From: DASWNP01 sp036399175 | GTDB taxonomy: Bacteria; Acidobacteriota; Blastocatellia; Pyrinomonadales; Pyrinomonadaceae | Assembly: GCA_036399175.1 (NCBI GenBank) | Contig: DASWNP010000049.1 | Coordinates: 1 to 64,000 of the forward strand | DNA: 64,000 bases | Direction: 5' to 3' | Part shown: positions 52,608 through 61,842 of the stretch, one piece after another | How positions within the stretch are numbered: the first letter of the stretch is position 1 | Layout of the letters: the number at the start of each line of letters is the position of its first letter | The notes under the pieces: generated by a model | What the model was told of the DNA's origin: nothing | Database searches by the model: none | The model's input: only the letters and a program-made list of their open reading frames with translations | Made by a program: the position numbers and the translations under genes

Positions 52608-54311
52608 TTGTCTGTATCGGCTGCCAGTGTGACGACGGCGAGCATCAGGCCGGAGCTTGTGCCGGAACAGCTCGCGCGCTCGAAGAGCCGCGTCTGGGTC
52701 GTCGCGGCGCTCGCGTTGCTGCTGCTGTGGGGGTGCGGGTTTCGCGTCTATCAGCTCGGGGCTGAGGGTTTGAGCGAGGACGAGCTGAACAAGGTGAGGG
52801 CTGCGGCCGAGTACCGCGAGCGCGGGTTGACTTCCGCCAACGGCGAGCATCCGCTCTTGATGAAGGCGCTGCTGACCGGAAGCATCGTTCTGGCCGAGCG
52901 TTGGAACTCGACTCAGACGGCGCGGTCGAATCCCCAGTTGCAGATGCAGGTCGAGACGGCGGCTCGTCTGCCTGCGGCTCTCTTCGGCGCATTGACGACG
53001 CTTCTGATTTTCCTCGTCGCCTCGGAGCTTTTCGGCACGTCAATCGGTTTGACGGCGGCTGCCCTTTGGGCGTTTGACCCGCAGGCCATCGGCTTCAACC
53101 GCATCGCAAAGGAAGACACTTTCCTGCTCTTCTTTTTTCTGCTGGCGAACGTCTTCTGGCTGCGCGGGCAGCGCGCCGCCGAAGAGGGACGCGCTCACGC
53201 GGAGCGTTTCTACTGGGCGACCGCTGCCTCCTTCGGCGCGATGATGGCGTCGAAATACATGCCCCATTTCTTAGCCATCAGCGGCAGCTACTACTACATC
53301 TTTCAGGGCATGGCGGCGACGAAGTGGCGGATGGGAAAGGTGCGCTGGCTCATCTTCTTCGTCGTTATGGGCGCTGTCTTCCTCCTGTGCAACCCGACTA
53401 TCTTGCTGCCCGACACCTGGCGCGAGATGAAGATTTTCGCGGGCGAGCGACGCATCGGCCACGACAGCTACGAGTTCATGGGCGAGCTTTACCGAAACCA
53501 GATGACGCTCTGGCTCAAGGGCTCGCCCTGGTATTTCTATTACGTCTTCATGGGAGTCAAGCTACCGCTTCTGTCGCTGGCGGCGTTCCTCGTCGGGCTG
53601 CCGCTGCTCTTCACGCGCCGCCTCGGCGACGGTCGTTTCTTCATCCTCTTCTGGCTCTTCTACTGGTTCTTTCCCTTCACCTTCCTCGGCGGAAAATTCA
53701 CGCGCTACTTCACCCTCGCGCTGCCTGTCGTGCTGATTACATCGGCCATCGGGCTGCACGCCGTCGCACGCATACTCGCGCCGCTCGTCGAACGTCTCTC
53801 GACGAGCGAGAGGTTGAAGAGCACGCTGCGAGCAGCGCCGGCTTTCGTCGCCGTCGCTCTCGCGGCCTACGCTTCGGCGAGCGCCGCTCCCAACTTTCGC
53901 CTCTACACGAACGCGCTCGGCGGCGGCATGACGCGCGCCGGGAGCTACTTTCCGCACGACGAGTTTTACGATTCGAGCATCAGAGAGACGGTCAGAGCGA
54001 TGCTGCCGCGAGCACGCACCGGCGCACGCGTCGCAAGCGAAACGCCGGAGCTTGTCGCCTACTACGCGCGGCAACAGGGCAGAGATGGCCTCGTCTCCGT
54101 TTCGCTCTCCGACGCTGCGGCTATGCGAGAATTTAAGGAGGGCGACATCGTCCTCGTCGCGCGCGGCAGGCGCTACTTCAGCAACGAACGCACCGTCGCC
54201 GCCCTGCGCCGGGTGAGTGCGCCCGCGCTCTCCGTCGCGCTCGGCCAAGTTCCCGCCGCAGAAGTTTTCGTGCTCGACTCGGCGGGGGCGCGAGCCGTCT
54301 CGCAACCGTAG
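52608..54311 (+). CDS. PMT/ArnT-like membrane glycosyltransferase
   Basis: 567 residues, ArnT/PMT (GT-C) superfamily. About ten helices. First periplasmic loop carries the acidic DELNKVRAA and the substrate region GEHPLLMKAL; then AARLPAALFGALTTLLIFLVA, RIAKEDTFLLFFFLLANVFWL and the sugar-carrier loop. Lipid-linked sugar transfer to an envelope acceptor is the family role; the acceptor is unknown. Start TTG at 52608 (MSVSAAS) with GGAG upstream. First gene of the plus-strand envelope run ending at 62577. Confidence 0.82.
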   Translation: MSVSAASVTTASIRPELVPEQLARSKSRVWVVAALALLLLWGCGFRVYQLGAEGLSEDELNKVRAAAEYRERGLTSANGEHPLLMKALLTGSIVLAERWNSTQTARSNPQLQMQVETAARLPAALFGALTTLLIFLVASELFGTSIGLTAAALWAFDPQAIGFNRIAKEDTFLLFFFLLANVFWLRGQRAAEEGRAHAERFYWATAASFGAMMASKYMPHFLAISGSYYYIFQGMAATKWRMGKVRWLIFFVVMGAVFLLCNPTILLPDTWREMKIFAGERRIGHDSYEFMGELYRNQMTLWLKGSPWYFYYVFMGVKLPLLSLAAFLVGLPLLFTRRLGDGRFFILFWLFYWFFPFTFLGGKFTRYFTLALPVVLITSAIGLHAVARILAPLVERLSTSERLKSTLRAAPAFVAVALAAYASASAAPNFRLYTNALGGGMTRAGSYFPHDEFYDSSIRETVRAMLPRARTGARVASETPELVAYYARQQGRDGLVSVSLSDAAAMREFKEGDIVLVARGRRYFSNERTVAALRRVSAPALSVALGQVPAAEVFVLDSAGARAVSQP

Positions 54312-54619
54312 GCTCGGACGGCAGGAGCGATTTTCAGGGACAACTTGCGGGCGGGCGGCGGGCATCGCAGCCTCTTGAAAGAGCACGCAGACGGCGTGGG
54401 TTTCATCCGCCGCGTTCATTTCGGTAGAATGGCACGACTCTTCGGAGAGATTTTCGGCATAAATCTTGCCGACCGTTTTTTATCATGGCAGGATGCGCGG
54501 AAAATCGCCCGTCAGTCCATGCTGACAATGCGAAAGGCGTCGGCGAAGTGCAGGGCAGGCGCAATCGTTTCGCTCCAACAGGAGCGATTTCCGAAGGGAG
54601 AAGGAATCACACCCCATTT
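54312..54619. other. Intergenic region with a short direct repeat
   Basis: 308 bp with no supportable gene. CAGGAGCGATTT occurs twice, at 54322-54333 and 54579-54590. A purine-rich GAAGGGAGAAGGA lies just before the next ATG. No clear promoter hexamers. Confidence 0.4.
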
Positions 54620-56728
54620 ATGAACAGCGTTTTCTTCAAAGAGAGAGCGCCCCGGCCTGTCTCAATCTTTTTCGTTCTCCTGCTCGCCTTCTCGCTCGTC
54701 TTCGCCGCGCCCGTCTCCGCGCAGCAGACCGTGCCCGCCGCGAGCGACGACCGGCAGCCGAAACAGACCGCCGAGCCGCTCTCTACCGCGACGCCCGAAG
54801 GCGCGCTCTTTCATCTTGAGCGCGAACGGGTCGAGGGCGGCGCTGAGCTTCTGACCATCTTCGGTAGCCTGCGCGGGTTGCCGCGCAAAGCTGTCGGCGC
54901 TGTCGGCGGTGATGGCGCTGATACGGAAGAAAACGAAGTTCCGCTCGTCAGCATCCTGCGCGACACGCTCGGCGACGCCGACCCGGAGAACGACCGCCTC
55001 CGCTACGTCTGGATGCACACCTACACGCGCCCTACTGCCGGCAAGCGTCTCGCTTCGGCAGTTCCCTTTCTCTACACGCGCGTCGGCAACAAAAAGCGTG
55101 TGCGTGCGGGCGAGCCGCCGCCAGCGCTCATCGACCTCGCCGCGCCCGACCGCGACGTTTGGCGACGCATGATGTGGGTCGCCCTGCAAAATCTCTTCTT
55201 CGACCCCTACGGCATCGCCGTCAAAAGCTCTGTCAGAGCCTTCAAGCGCAACGCCGAAGACTATCGCAAGTCGCACATCATCCGCGCGCTCGCCGTCCTT
55301 TCGCTCTACGAGGCCGAGTCGGATATCGAATCGGTCTTCACGCCCGTCGAGATGCGCGAGATACAGTCTCGATTGATGCTGGCCGAGCGCACCTTCGGCG
55401 GCATCGTGGACGACAGCTACCTGCAACGCGTCTATCAAAAAGAGAGCGCCCACTGGCAAGACCTGCGCGGCCACAACTGGGAGCTGCTGCGCCAGCGCGC
55501 CGAAGCCGAAGGGCTCTACTTCGAGCCGCTTCTGCTGCCCGACGGCAGCGCCACGCACGCCATGCTCTGGGTCGCGCGCGGGGATTTGGAGATTAATCGA
55601 AATCGAGCTTTCGACGCTCGCTTCCTGAACATCAAAGACCCCTGGCGCGATAAGCGTCTCTCGCAGTGGGACGGCTATCGCGAGACGCGCTACATGGACG
55701 CGGAGCACCGATGGGTTTCTAGTCAGACGCCGGGCGCGCGCTCGGTCGAGATGATTCCGCTCGCCCTCTACGGTCTCGACCATCCGAAGATTCCGATGAT
55801 GCTCGTCGATTTCCGCGACGGCGGAAATCCGAAGCAGCGCGAGATGTCGCGCCGGCTTCTCGAAGACGTGTCGCGCAACCTGCTCTCGCTTTCGCCCTTC
55901 GGCGACGTGCACTATTTTCTCGGTCGCACCGTCTACGATTTCGTCACAGGCCGCCGGGGCATGGACATCAATCAGCCTTCGCGCCTGCGCTCCTATTCGC
56001 AGCTCAAGCTGCTGCTCTCTCTGAGCGCCTCGCTCGACCCGGCGCTCCGCGAAGAGGTCAGACGGCGCGTGGAGCGCGTCTCGATGAACCCTCTGGAGAA
56101 CGACCTCGCCGCCGAGACGGAGCTTGCGCGCACGCAGTACGCCGCGCTCATCGCCTACGCGCGCCGTCCCGACGGACTGCCCGCTCGGCTCGACCGCGAC
56201 CGTCGCTACGAGATGGTTCCGCTCGCTCACGGACACACTTCTCGCTTCATGTTTCGCCTCGCAAACCTCCTGAGCCTCGGCCTCTACACGCACCGCGAAA
56301 AGGTCGCGCCCGGCGCGCTCGTCTCTCAGCTCGACACCGAGCGTCGGCTCGCCTATCACCGTCGCTTCCTGCGCGAAGTCTCTAAGTCCACGCCGCTCGT
56401 CGAGGTCGTCTGGAAGATTGAAGACGTGCGCCGCTCTCTGCGCTACATCTCCGAATACGGCTCGCGCGCCGATGCCAAGACTGCGCGCGCCACCTCCCGC
56501 ATCTTCGCCCGCACCGAAGACGAAGAGACGCGCCGCCTCTGCATCCATTCGCTCTACCGCATCAACAACGAGACGGCCAAAGCCGAGCTGCTGCGCATCT
56601 ACCGCATCCCTGACCTCGACCCGCGCCTCCGAATGCTCAGCGCCGAGCTGCTCCGTACCGCCGTCCGCGAAGAACAGCGCATCGCGCCCGCCGACGCCAA
56701 AGCCATCAACTCGGCGGTCGGACAATAA
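54620..56728 (+). CDS. Large secreted protein of unknown function
   Basis: 702 residues. Signal peptide (about 1-33, VSIFFVLLLAFSLVFAAPVSAQ). The mature part is rich in charged and aromatic residues; blocks such as YRKSHIIRALAVLSLYEAESD and ELLRIYRIPDLDPRLRMLSAELL look alpha-helical, the last resembling HEAT repeats. I do not recognise a named domain. ATG at 54620 is chosen because earlier in-frame codons lie in an unstructured leader. It precedes the phosphodiesterase-like gene with only element E16 between, so they probably form one unit. Confidence 0.72.
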   Translation: MNSVFFKERAPRPVSIFFVLLLAFSLVFAAPVSAQQTVPAASDDRQPKQTAEPLSTATPEGALFHLERERVEGGAELLTIFGSLRGLPRKAVGAVGGDGADTEENEVPLVSILRDTLGDADPENDRLRYVWMHTYTRPTAGKRLASAVPFLYTRVGNKKRVRAGEPPPALIDLAAPDRDVWRRMMWVALQNLFFDPYGIAVKSSVRAFKRNAEDYRKSHIIRALAVLSLYEAESDIESVFTPVEMREIQSRLMLAERTFGGIVDDSYLQRVYQKESAHWQDLRGHNWELLRQRAEAEGLYFEPLLLPDGSATHAMLWVARGDLEINRNRAFDARFLNIKDPWRDKRLSQWDGYRETRYMDAEHRWVSSQTPGARSVEMIPLALYGLDHPKIPMMLVDFRDGGNPKQREMSRRLLEDVSRNLLSLSPFGDVHYFLGRTVYDFVTGRRGMDINQPSRLRSYSQLKLLLSLSASLDPALREEVRRRVERVSMNPLENDLAAETELARTQYAALIAYARRPDGLPARLDRDRRYEMVPLAHGHTSRFMFRLANLLSLGLYTHREKVAPGALVSQLDTERRLAYHRRFLREVSKSTPLVEVVWKIEDVRRSLRYISEYGSRADAKTARATSRIFARTEDEETRRLCIHSLYRINNETAKAELLRIYRIPDLDPRLRMLSAELLRTAVREEQRIAPADAKAINSAVGQ

Positions 56729-56731
56729 TCA

Positions 56732-56853
56732 GAGGGAAAAGGGGAAAGGGAAAAGGGGAAGGGGCGAAATGCGAAAGAGCGAAAAACTCTACCAGACCAA
56801 AACTGCTTTCCGCCTTCCCCCCTTTCTCCCTTCCCCTTTCCCCTTTTCCCCTT
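56732..56853. repeat. Word-palindrome element E16 (GGGAAAAGGGGAAAG family)
   Basis: Left arm 56732-56769 (GGGAAAAGGGGAAAGGG words), right arm 56813-56853 (CCTTTCTCCCTTCCCC words), centre containing AGACCAAAACTGCTTTCC. The ATG of the next gene (56769) lies at the end of the left arm, so the centre and right arm are translated as residues 1-~29 of its signal region. Confidence 0.88.
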
Positions 56854-59372
56854 CGGTCTTTCTCGCCGTCGCTCTCTTCGTCCTGCTCGCGCCTTTGTCT
56901 GTTCGGGCGAGAGAGACGCGTCGGCTCGTGGTCGTCAAGGTCGATGGTTTGTCGCAGGCAATGGTCGAGCGTTTCGTGCGCGAGCGCGACCCGCGCACGG
57001 GAAAGAGTCTCCTGCCCTGGTTCGATTACGTCTTCTACCAGCACGGCACGCGGCTCAACAATTTCTACGTGCGCGGCATGAGTCTTTCGGGGCCTTCGTG
57101 GTCTCTGCTCGACACGGGGCAGCACTTGCAGATTAAGGGCAACGTCGAGTTCGACCGCTACACGCTGCACTCCTACGACTACCTGAATTTCATCCCCTTC
57201 TGGATTGCCAACGTCGCCCGGCATCGCATCGACATGCCGGGGGCGGAAGTCCTCGACGAGCTGCGGCTGCCCCTGCTCTTCGACGCTTACCCGAACAACG
57301 AGCGCCACCTGAGCTTCCAGCTCTACCAGCGCGGCGCGCGTTGGACGACTCTTCAGCGCGCCCTCCAAAATCGTTTCACCTCGCGCAGCCCGCGCGAAAT
57401 CTTCGACGAGTGGAACATCGGCTTCGAGGCGCGCGGCATCATCATGGAACAGCTTGAGCGCGAGCTTCTGGAAAAACTCGACAACCCGCGTCTGCGCTAT
57501 CTCGATTTCTACACCACCGAGTTCGACCACTCCGCGCATCACAACCGCGACCGCGAGACTCACCTCCAGACCTTGCAGCAGTTGGACGCCCTCGTCGGGC
57601 GCGTCTGGATGCGGATTCAGCAAACGCCGCAGGCCGCAGAGACCGCGCTCGTTCTCGTCTCCGATCACGGCATCAACACGAATGAGCGCGTCTACAGTCA
57701 GGGCTATAATCTTGTGAAGCTGCTCGGCAGCGCCGAGGGCGGCGGCCATCACGTCGTCACCAAAAGGCGTTTGATGAACGACTACGCCCTCAAAGGCATC
57801 TACCCGCTCGTCCCGCTCATCTACACGACCACGCCCGAATCCTTCTATCTCAAAGGACAGAGCACCAGCTACCCGACCGCGCTCGTCGATTTCGACGGCA
57901 ACGAGCGCGCCTCTCTGCACCTGCGCGACCGCGACCTCAATCTGCTTCAAATCCTCCTTCAACAGCTACAGCGCCGCGACCTCGCGCCCGACCTTCGACG
58001 CGCCGCCACCGAAGCTTTCTTCCAGACGCTCGACCGCCGTCGCCCCGAATGGCAGCGCGCGCTTTCGGAGTTGACGGAAGAACTCGCCGCGCTCGGTCGT
58101 CTCATCGAGCGACAGCGCGCGCTCGTCGAAGCACAGCCGAAGAAGTGGACGAAAGAGGACGTGGAGGCGGGACGCGACCGCCAGGCCATACGCCTCTTCG
58201 CGCAGCTCGATTCGTGGATGGGCGACGAGCGCGACTACCGCCTCTACCTGCAAACGCTCTCGAGCCTGCTCGCGCTCCGCCGCGAGAGCTTCCAGCCCGC
58301 CGCCCTGCGCATCGAAGACCTCATCGCCAAAGGCTCGATGGGCGAGCAGAACTCCATCCATGAATTGCAGAACTACGTCGTCGGCCTCGCGCCCGCAGGG
58401 CTCGCCGTCGGCGCAGACGGCTCGCTCGACTTCGAGCGAAGCTTCCGCCGCGTAGACTACCCCGCGCTGCTCGCAAGCGCCGCCGTCCGCAATAACGTGC
58501 AGGCCGGAGTCGCCAATCGTCCCGTCGATTTCGTCGCCACGCGTCTGCGCCGCGAAACGATTGCCGACGCGCTCGACGCCGACGCGCGCGCAGAGCAAAT
58601 CATCTGGCTCTACCAGAGCCCCGACTCGCAGGCGCTCATCCTCGCGCGCCGCGACGAAGCCGGACGCCTCCTGCTCAAATATCTTCCCGTCGCTCGTCTC
58701 CGGCAGGACGAGAGCGGGCGCGTCCGGCTAGAGCGTGCCGCTTGGAGCGCCGCGCTACCCTTAAAGATGCTCGACGACCCGAATCTCGAAGTGCCTGCGG
58801 GCGCGTCGAAGACCGAATGGCTGTCAGGCTGGCACACAGACCTCGAATGGCTGCGCGCCCTGCACCGCACAAAGTATTCCAACGCCCTCGTCGGCCTTCA
58901 CGAACAGCTCGCCCTTCACCCCACGCAGGCCACAGACCCAGACGCCGCCGACATCTCCGAGGACGAGCGCCTGCTTCGACGCTTCCGCCGACGCCAGCGC
59001 CACCTCGTCGAGACTGACCTCCTCATCCTCGCCAACGACCATTGGAACTTCGACGTGCGCGGCTATAATCCCGGCGGCAATCACGGCTCTTTCTTCCGCG
59101 TCTCGACGCATTCCGCGCTCATGCTCGCGGGCGGCGAGCGCACAGGCATTCCGCGCGGCCTCGCCGTCGAAGAGCCCTACGACAGCCTCAGCTTCATGCC
59201 GACCGTCCTCGCGCTCTGCGGGCAGATTGAAGACGGTCGGAAGCCCACGCCCGTTCTCTGGCAGCGCGGCTTTCGTCCCTTTCCCGGCCGCATCATCAGC
59301 GAGATTTTCCAGCCCGCGAGAGACGCCGACCCGCCCGTCGCCGACACTCAGACGCAGAGGGCAAGCCGTTGA
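56769..59372 (+). CDS. Alkaline-phosphatase-superfamily (phosphodiesterase-like) secreted enzyme with large insertion
   Basis: 867 residues. Signal region 1-~46, whose first ~29 residues are translated from element E16. Metal and nucleophile motifs: Asp59 (VVKVDGLS), a Ser in MSLSGPSWS (about 107-110), Asp253/His257 (TTEFDHSAHHN), Asp299-His300 (SDHGIN), and the last His at about 772 (GNHGSFFRV). Between SDHGIN and that His lie ~470 residues of mostly charged helical sequence, unlike compact family members. Likely a periplasmic phosphoesterase or phosphotransferase; substrate unknown. Its stop overlaps the next start by 4 nt. Confidence 0.8.
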   Translation: MRKSEKLYQTKTAFRLPPFLPSPFPFSPSVFLAVALFVLLAPLSVRARETRRLVVVKVDGLSQAMVERFVRERDPRTGKSLLPWFDYVFYQHGTRLNNFYVRGMSLSGPSWSLLDTGQHLQIKGNVEFDRYTLHSYDYLNFIPFWIANVARHRIDMPGAEVLDELRLPLLFDAYPNNERHLSFQLYQRGARWTTLQRALQNRFTSRSPREIFDEWNIGFEARGIIMEQLERELLEKLDNPRLRYLDFYTTEFDHSAHHNRDRETHLQTLQQLDALVGRVWMRIQQTPQAAETALVLVSDHGINTNERVYSQGYNLVKLLGSAEGGGHHVVTKRRLMNDYALKGIYPLVPLIYTTTPESFYLKGQSTSYPTALVDFDGNERASLHLRDRDLNLLQILLQQLQRRDLAPDLRRAATEAFFQTLDRRRPEWQRALSELTEELAALGRLIERQRALVEAQPKKWTKEDVEAGRDRQAIRLFAQLDSWMGDERDYRLYLQTLSSLLALRRESFQPAALRIEDLIAKGSMGEQNSIHELQNYVVGLAPAGLAVGADGSLDFERSFRRVDYPALLASAAVRNNVQAGVANRPVDFVATRLRRETIADALDADARAEQIIWLYQSPDSQALILARRDEAGRLLLKYLPVARLRQDESGRVRLERAAWSAALPLKMLDDPNLEVPAGASKTEWLSGWHTDLEWLRALHRTKYSNALVGLHEQLALHPTQATDPDAADISEDERLLRRFRRRQRHLVETDLLILANDHWNFDVRGYNPGGNHGSFFRVSTHSALMLAGGERTGIPRGLAVEEPYDSLSFMPTVLALCGQIEDGRKPTPVLWQRGFRPFPGRIISEIFQPARDADPPVADTQTQRASR

Positions 59373-61777
59373 CGAACGACACTCGACGACGAGCCGAAGC
59401 GACGGCGCAGGCACAGACGACCGGCGATGCGCCGAACATCAATCCCCCGACTCCGGACGCGCACTCCCCGGCGGCGACTGCAACGCCGACGACGCTTGAA
59501 ATAGAATCTACTTCAGCATCCATTTCAGCATCCACTTCAGGAGCATCTTCCTTGCCGGAGTTCGCCGCTTCTTCCGATTCTTCCGCGTCTTCGGCTTCAT
59601 CACCTCCCTCTTCCTCTTCTTCCGCGTCCGCCGCTCGTCCCGCTTCCAAAACGCGCAGCGCCGTCTTCTACCTACAGATAATCGCCTTCGTGCTCGGCCT
59701 CGCGCTCTTCGTCTACGTCGTCAAACAGGTCGGCCTGCGAGCCATCGTCGATGCGCTCCGGCAGATAGGCGCGGGCTTCCTTCTGCTTCTGGCCATCACG
59801 GGCTTTCGACACCTGACGCGCGCCTTCGCCATGCGCAAGGCGGTCGCGCCCGAACATCGCCGCTTCACTCTCTGGCAGGCTTTCACCACGCGGCTTGGCG
59901 GCGAGGCCGTCAGCTTCCTGACCTTCACCGGCCCCGTCCTCGGCGAAGCGACGAAGGCCGCGCTTCTCAGAAAGCGCGTGCCGCTCAACTACGGCGTGCA
60001 GGCGCTCGTCATCGACAATCTGCTCTACAACCTTTCGGTCGCCCTCTTCATCCTGAGCGGCGCGTGCGTCATGCTCGTCGCCTACGACTTGCCGGACGCG
60101 GCGCGCTATTCGCTCTTCGGCATCGCGGCCTCGTCGGTAGTCGCGCTCGCCGCCGTCGCCTGGGCAGTCAACCGTCGCATCATGCCCGCGACGAAGCTGG
60201 TCGATGTCCTGATTCGTCTCGGACTCAAGCGCCGCGCCCTCCGGCATCGCCGACAGCACATCCGCCGCATCGAAACCAACGTCTACACTTTTTATCGTCG
60301 TCGGCGCGGCGCGTTCTTCGCGCTGGTCGGCTGCAACTTCCTGACGCACGCGGCGAGCGTCCTTGAGGTTTACCTGACGCTCAGGATGCTCGGCTTTCGC
60401 CCGACTTTGGCCGCGCCCTACGTCATCGAATCGCTGACGAAGGTCATCAATTTCGTCTTCGGCTTCGTTCCCGCTACAATCGGAGTTTACGAAGGCGGAA
60501 CGGAGCTTATCCTGCGCACGCTCGGGTTTGCGGCGGCGACGGGCGTGACGCTGGCGCTGGTGCGTAAGGCCGGGATGTTCGTCTGGATGTCCGTCGGCCT
60601 TCTGATACTGACGCGACGCGCCGTGCCCGCCGCCGTGCGTCGCCTTCTCGACCGTCACCCGCATCTCAGAAAGGCTATGGACAATCTCGTTCTCTCAAAC
60701 ATCGCACATCGCCCGGCGCGCACCTTCGTCAGCGTGCTCGGCGTCGCCGTCGGCGTGCTTTTGATTGTGTTCACGGTGGGCTTGGCTCACGGAGTTTTGC
60801 GCGAGCGCGGGCGGCGCGAGGCGAGCGTCAAAGCAGAGATAATGATGCGCGGCGCGGGCACGTTCGGCATGAGCGGCGCGCAGCCCTTCAATCTCGACGA
60901 GTCGCGCGCCACAGAGGTCGCGCGGATTGAAGGCGTGCGCGCGGCTGTCCCCATCGGGCAGAACATCGTCGGCACGGATTCGGGCTTCGGGCAGCGCGTC
61001 ATCGACGGCATTCCCTTCGAGCAGTATGCCGCGCTCGCCGACCTGCGTATCCTTGAAGGACGAGCCTTGCAGGGCGGCGACGAAGCCATCGTCGATGAAG
61101 AATGGAAGGCGAACCGTCGCGCACGCGTCGGCGACACCGTGCAGCTCTACGACCGACCCTTCCGCATCGTCGGCGTCTACGCGCCGCCCGGCGGCGGACG
61201 CATCAAGATTCCGCTTCAGACCATGCAGGAACAGGTTGGAGTAAACGGGCTTGCTTCGGCCATCCTCGTCGCCTGCGCGAACCCTTCGGAGCAGGAGACG
61301 GTCGCCGCGCGCATCCACGAGCGCTTCCCCGACGACCAGATTATCTTCACGCGCGACTTGCCGGAGCTTTACGCGACATCAGCCGTGCCCGCGCTGAATA
61401 TCTTCATCAACGTCATCGTCGGCGTCGCCTCCGCCATCAGCATGCTCGTCATCCTGCTCGCCATGTACACGACCGTCACCGAGCGGACAAGGCAAATCGG
61501 TGTTCTCAAATCGCTCGGCATGCCGAGCACGACCATCGCCTGGATTATCGAGCAGGAGGCGCTTCTGGTGAGCGTGCTCGGCGTGCTGCTCGGCCTCGCC
61601 ATGACCTTCGCCGCGCGCTTCGCCGTCATGCGCACAACCTCGCTCAGCGTAGACATCGAGCCGCGATGGGTCTTCATCGCCCTCCTCATCGGCCTGCTCG
61701 GCGGCACAATCGGCGCGCTCTACCCGGCGCTTCGAGCCGCGCGGCAGGACGCCGTCGAAGCGCTCAGCTACGAGTAG
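59369..61777 (+). CDS. Fusion of LPG-synthase-TM/flippase-like domain and MacB/FtsX-type ABC permease
   Basis: 802 residues. A Ser/Ala/Thr-rich N-terminal tail (~1-95), then an UPF0104/LPG_synthase_TM membrane domain (~98-425; LTFTGPVLGEATKAALLRKR, FVFGFVPATIGVYEGG). It continues without a break into a MacB/FtsX permease (~435-802): NIAHRPARTFVSVLGVAVGV, a periplasmic core domain, then the three-helix FtsX block (ERTRQIGVLKSLGMPSTTIAWI, PALRAARQDAVEALSYE). Start TTG at 59369 overlaps the preceding stop (TTGA). No ATPase gene is adjacent. Could link lipid or aminoacyl-lipid movement to an ABC export machine. Confidence 0.82.
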   Translation: MTNDTRRRAEATAQAQTTGDAPNINPPTPDAHSPAATATPTTLEIESTSASISASTSGASSLPEFAASSDSSASSASSPPSSSSSASAARPASKTRSAVFYLQIIAFVLGLALFVYVVKQVGLRAIVDALRQIGAGFLLLLAITGFRHLTRAFAMRKAVAPEHRRFTLWQAFTTRLGGEAVSFLTFTGPVLGEATKAALLRKRVPLNYGVQALVIDNLLYNLSVALFILSGACVMLVAYDLPDAARYSLFGIAASSVVALAAVAWAVNRRIMPATKLVDVLIRLGLKRRALRHRRQHIRRIETNVYTFYRRRRGAFFALVGCNFLTHAASVLEVYLTLRMLGFRPTLAAPYVIESLTKVINFVFGFVPATIGVYEGGTELILRTLGFAAATGVTLALVRKAGMFVWMSVGLLILTRRAVPAAVRRLLDRHPHLRKAMDNLVLSNIAHRPARTFVSVLGVAVGVLLIVFTVGLAHGVLRERGRREASVKAEIMMRGAGTFGMSGAQPFNLDESRATEVARIEGVRAAVPIGQNIVGTDSGFGQRVIDGIPFEQYAALADLRILEGRALQGGDEAIVDEEWKANRRARVGDTVQLYDRPFRIVGVYAPPGGGRIKIPLQTMQEQVGVNGLASAILVACANPSEQETVAARIHERFPDDQIIFTRDLPELYATSAVPALNIFINVIVGVASAISMLVILLAMYTTVTERTRQIGVLKSLGMPSTTIAWIIEQEALLVSVLGVLLGLAMTFAARFAVMRTTSLSVDIEPRWVFIALLIGLLGGTIGALYPALRAARQDAVEALSYE

Positions 61778-61806
61778 AGTGCTTTCCGTCAGGAGCGGAA
61801 AGTCTA
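61774..61806. terminator. Hairpin after the fusion gene
   Basis: GTAGA...CTTTCCG (61774-61788) pairs with CGGAAAG-TCTAC (61796-61806), loop TCAGGAG, with a two-base bulge. It overlaps the stop codon of the fusion gene. No T-tract follows, so it may stabilise the transcript or attenuate rather than terminate. Confidence 0.35.
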
Positions 61807-61842
61807 CGCGCTAGTCCTGAAATTCGAGAGAGGAAGAGTTTG

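Noticed and set aside
54662..56725. 687-codon minus-strand frame opposite the secreted protein gene
   Set aside because: The plus-strand product has a signal peptide and fits the operon direction; the minus frame has no signal, no motifs and no start context.
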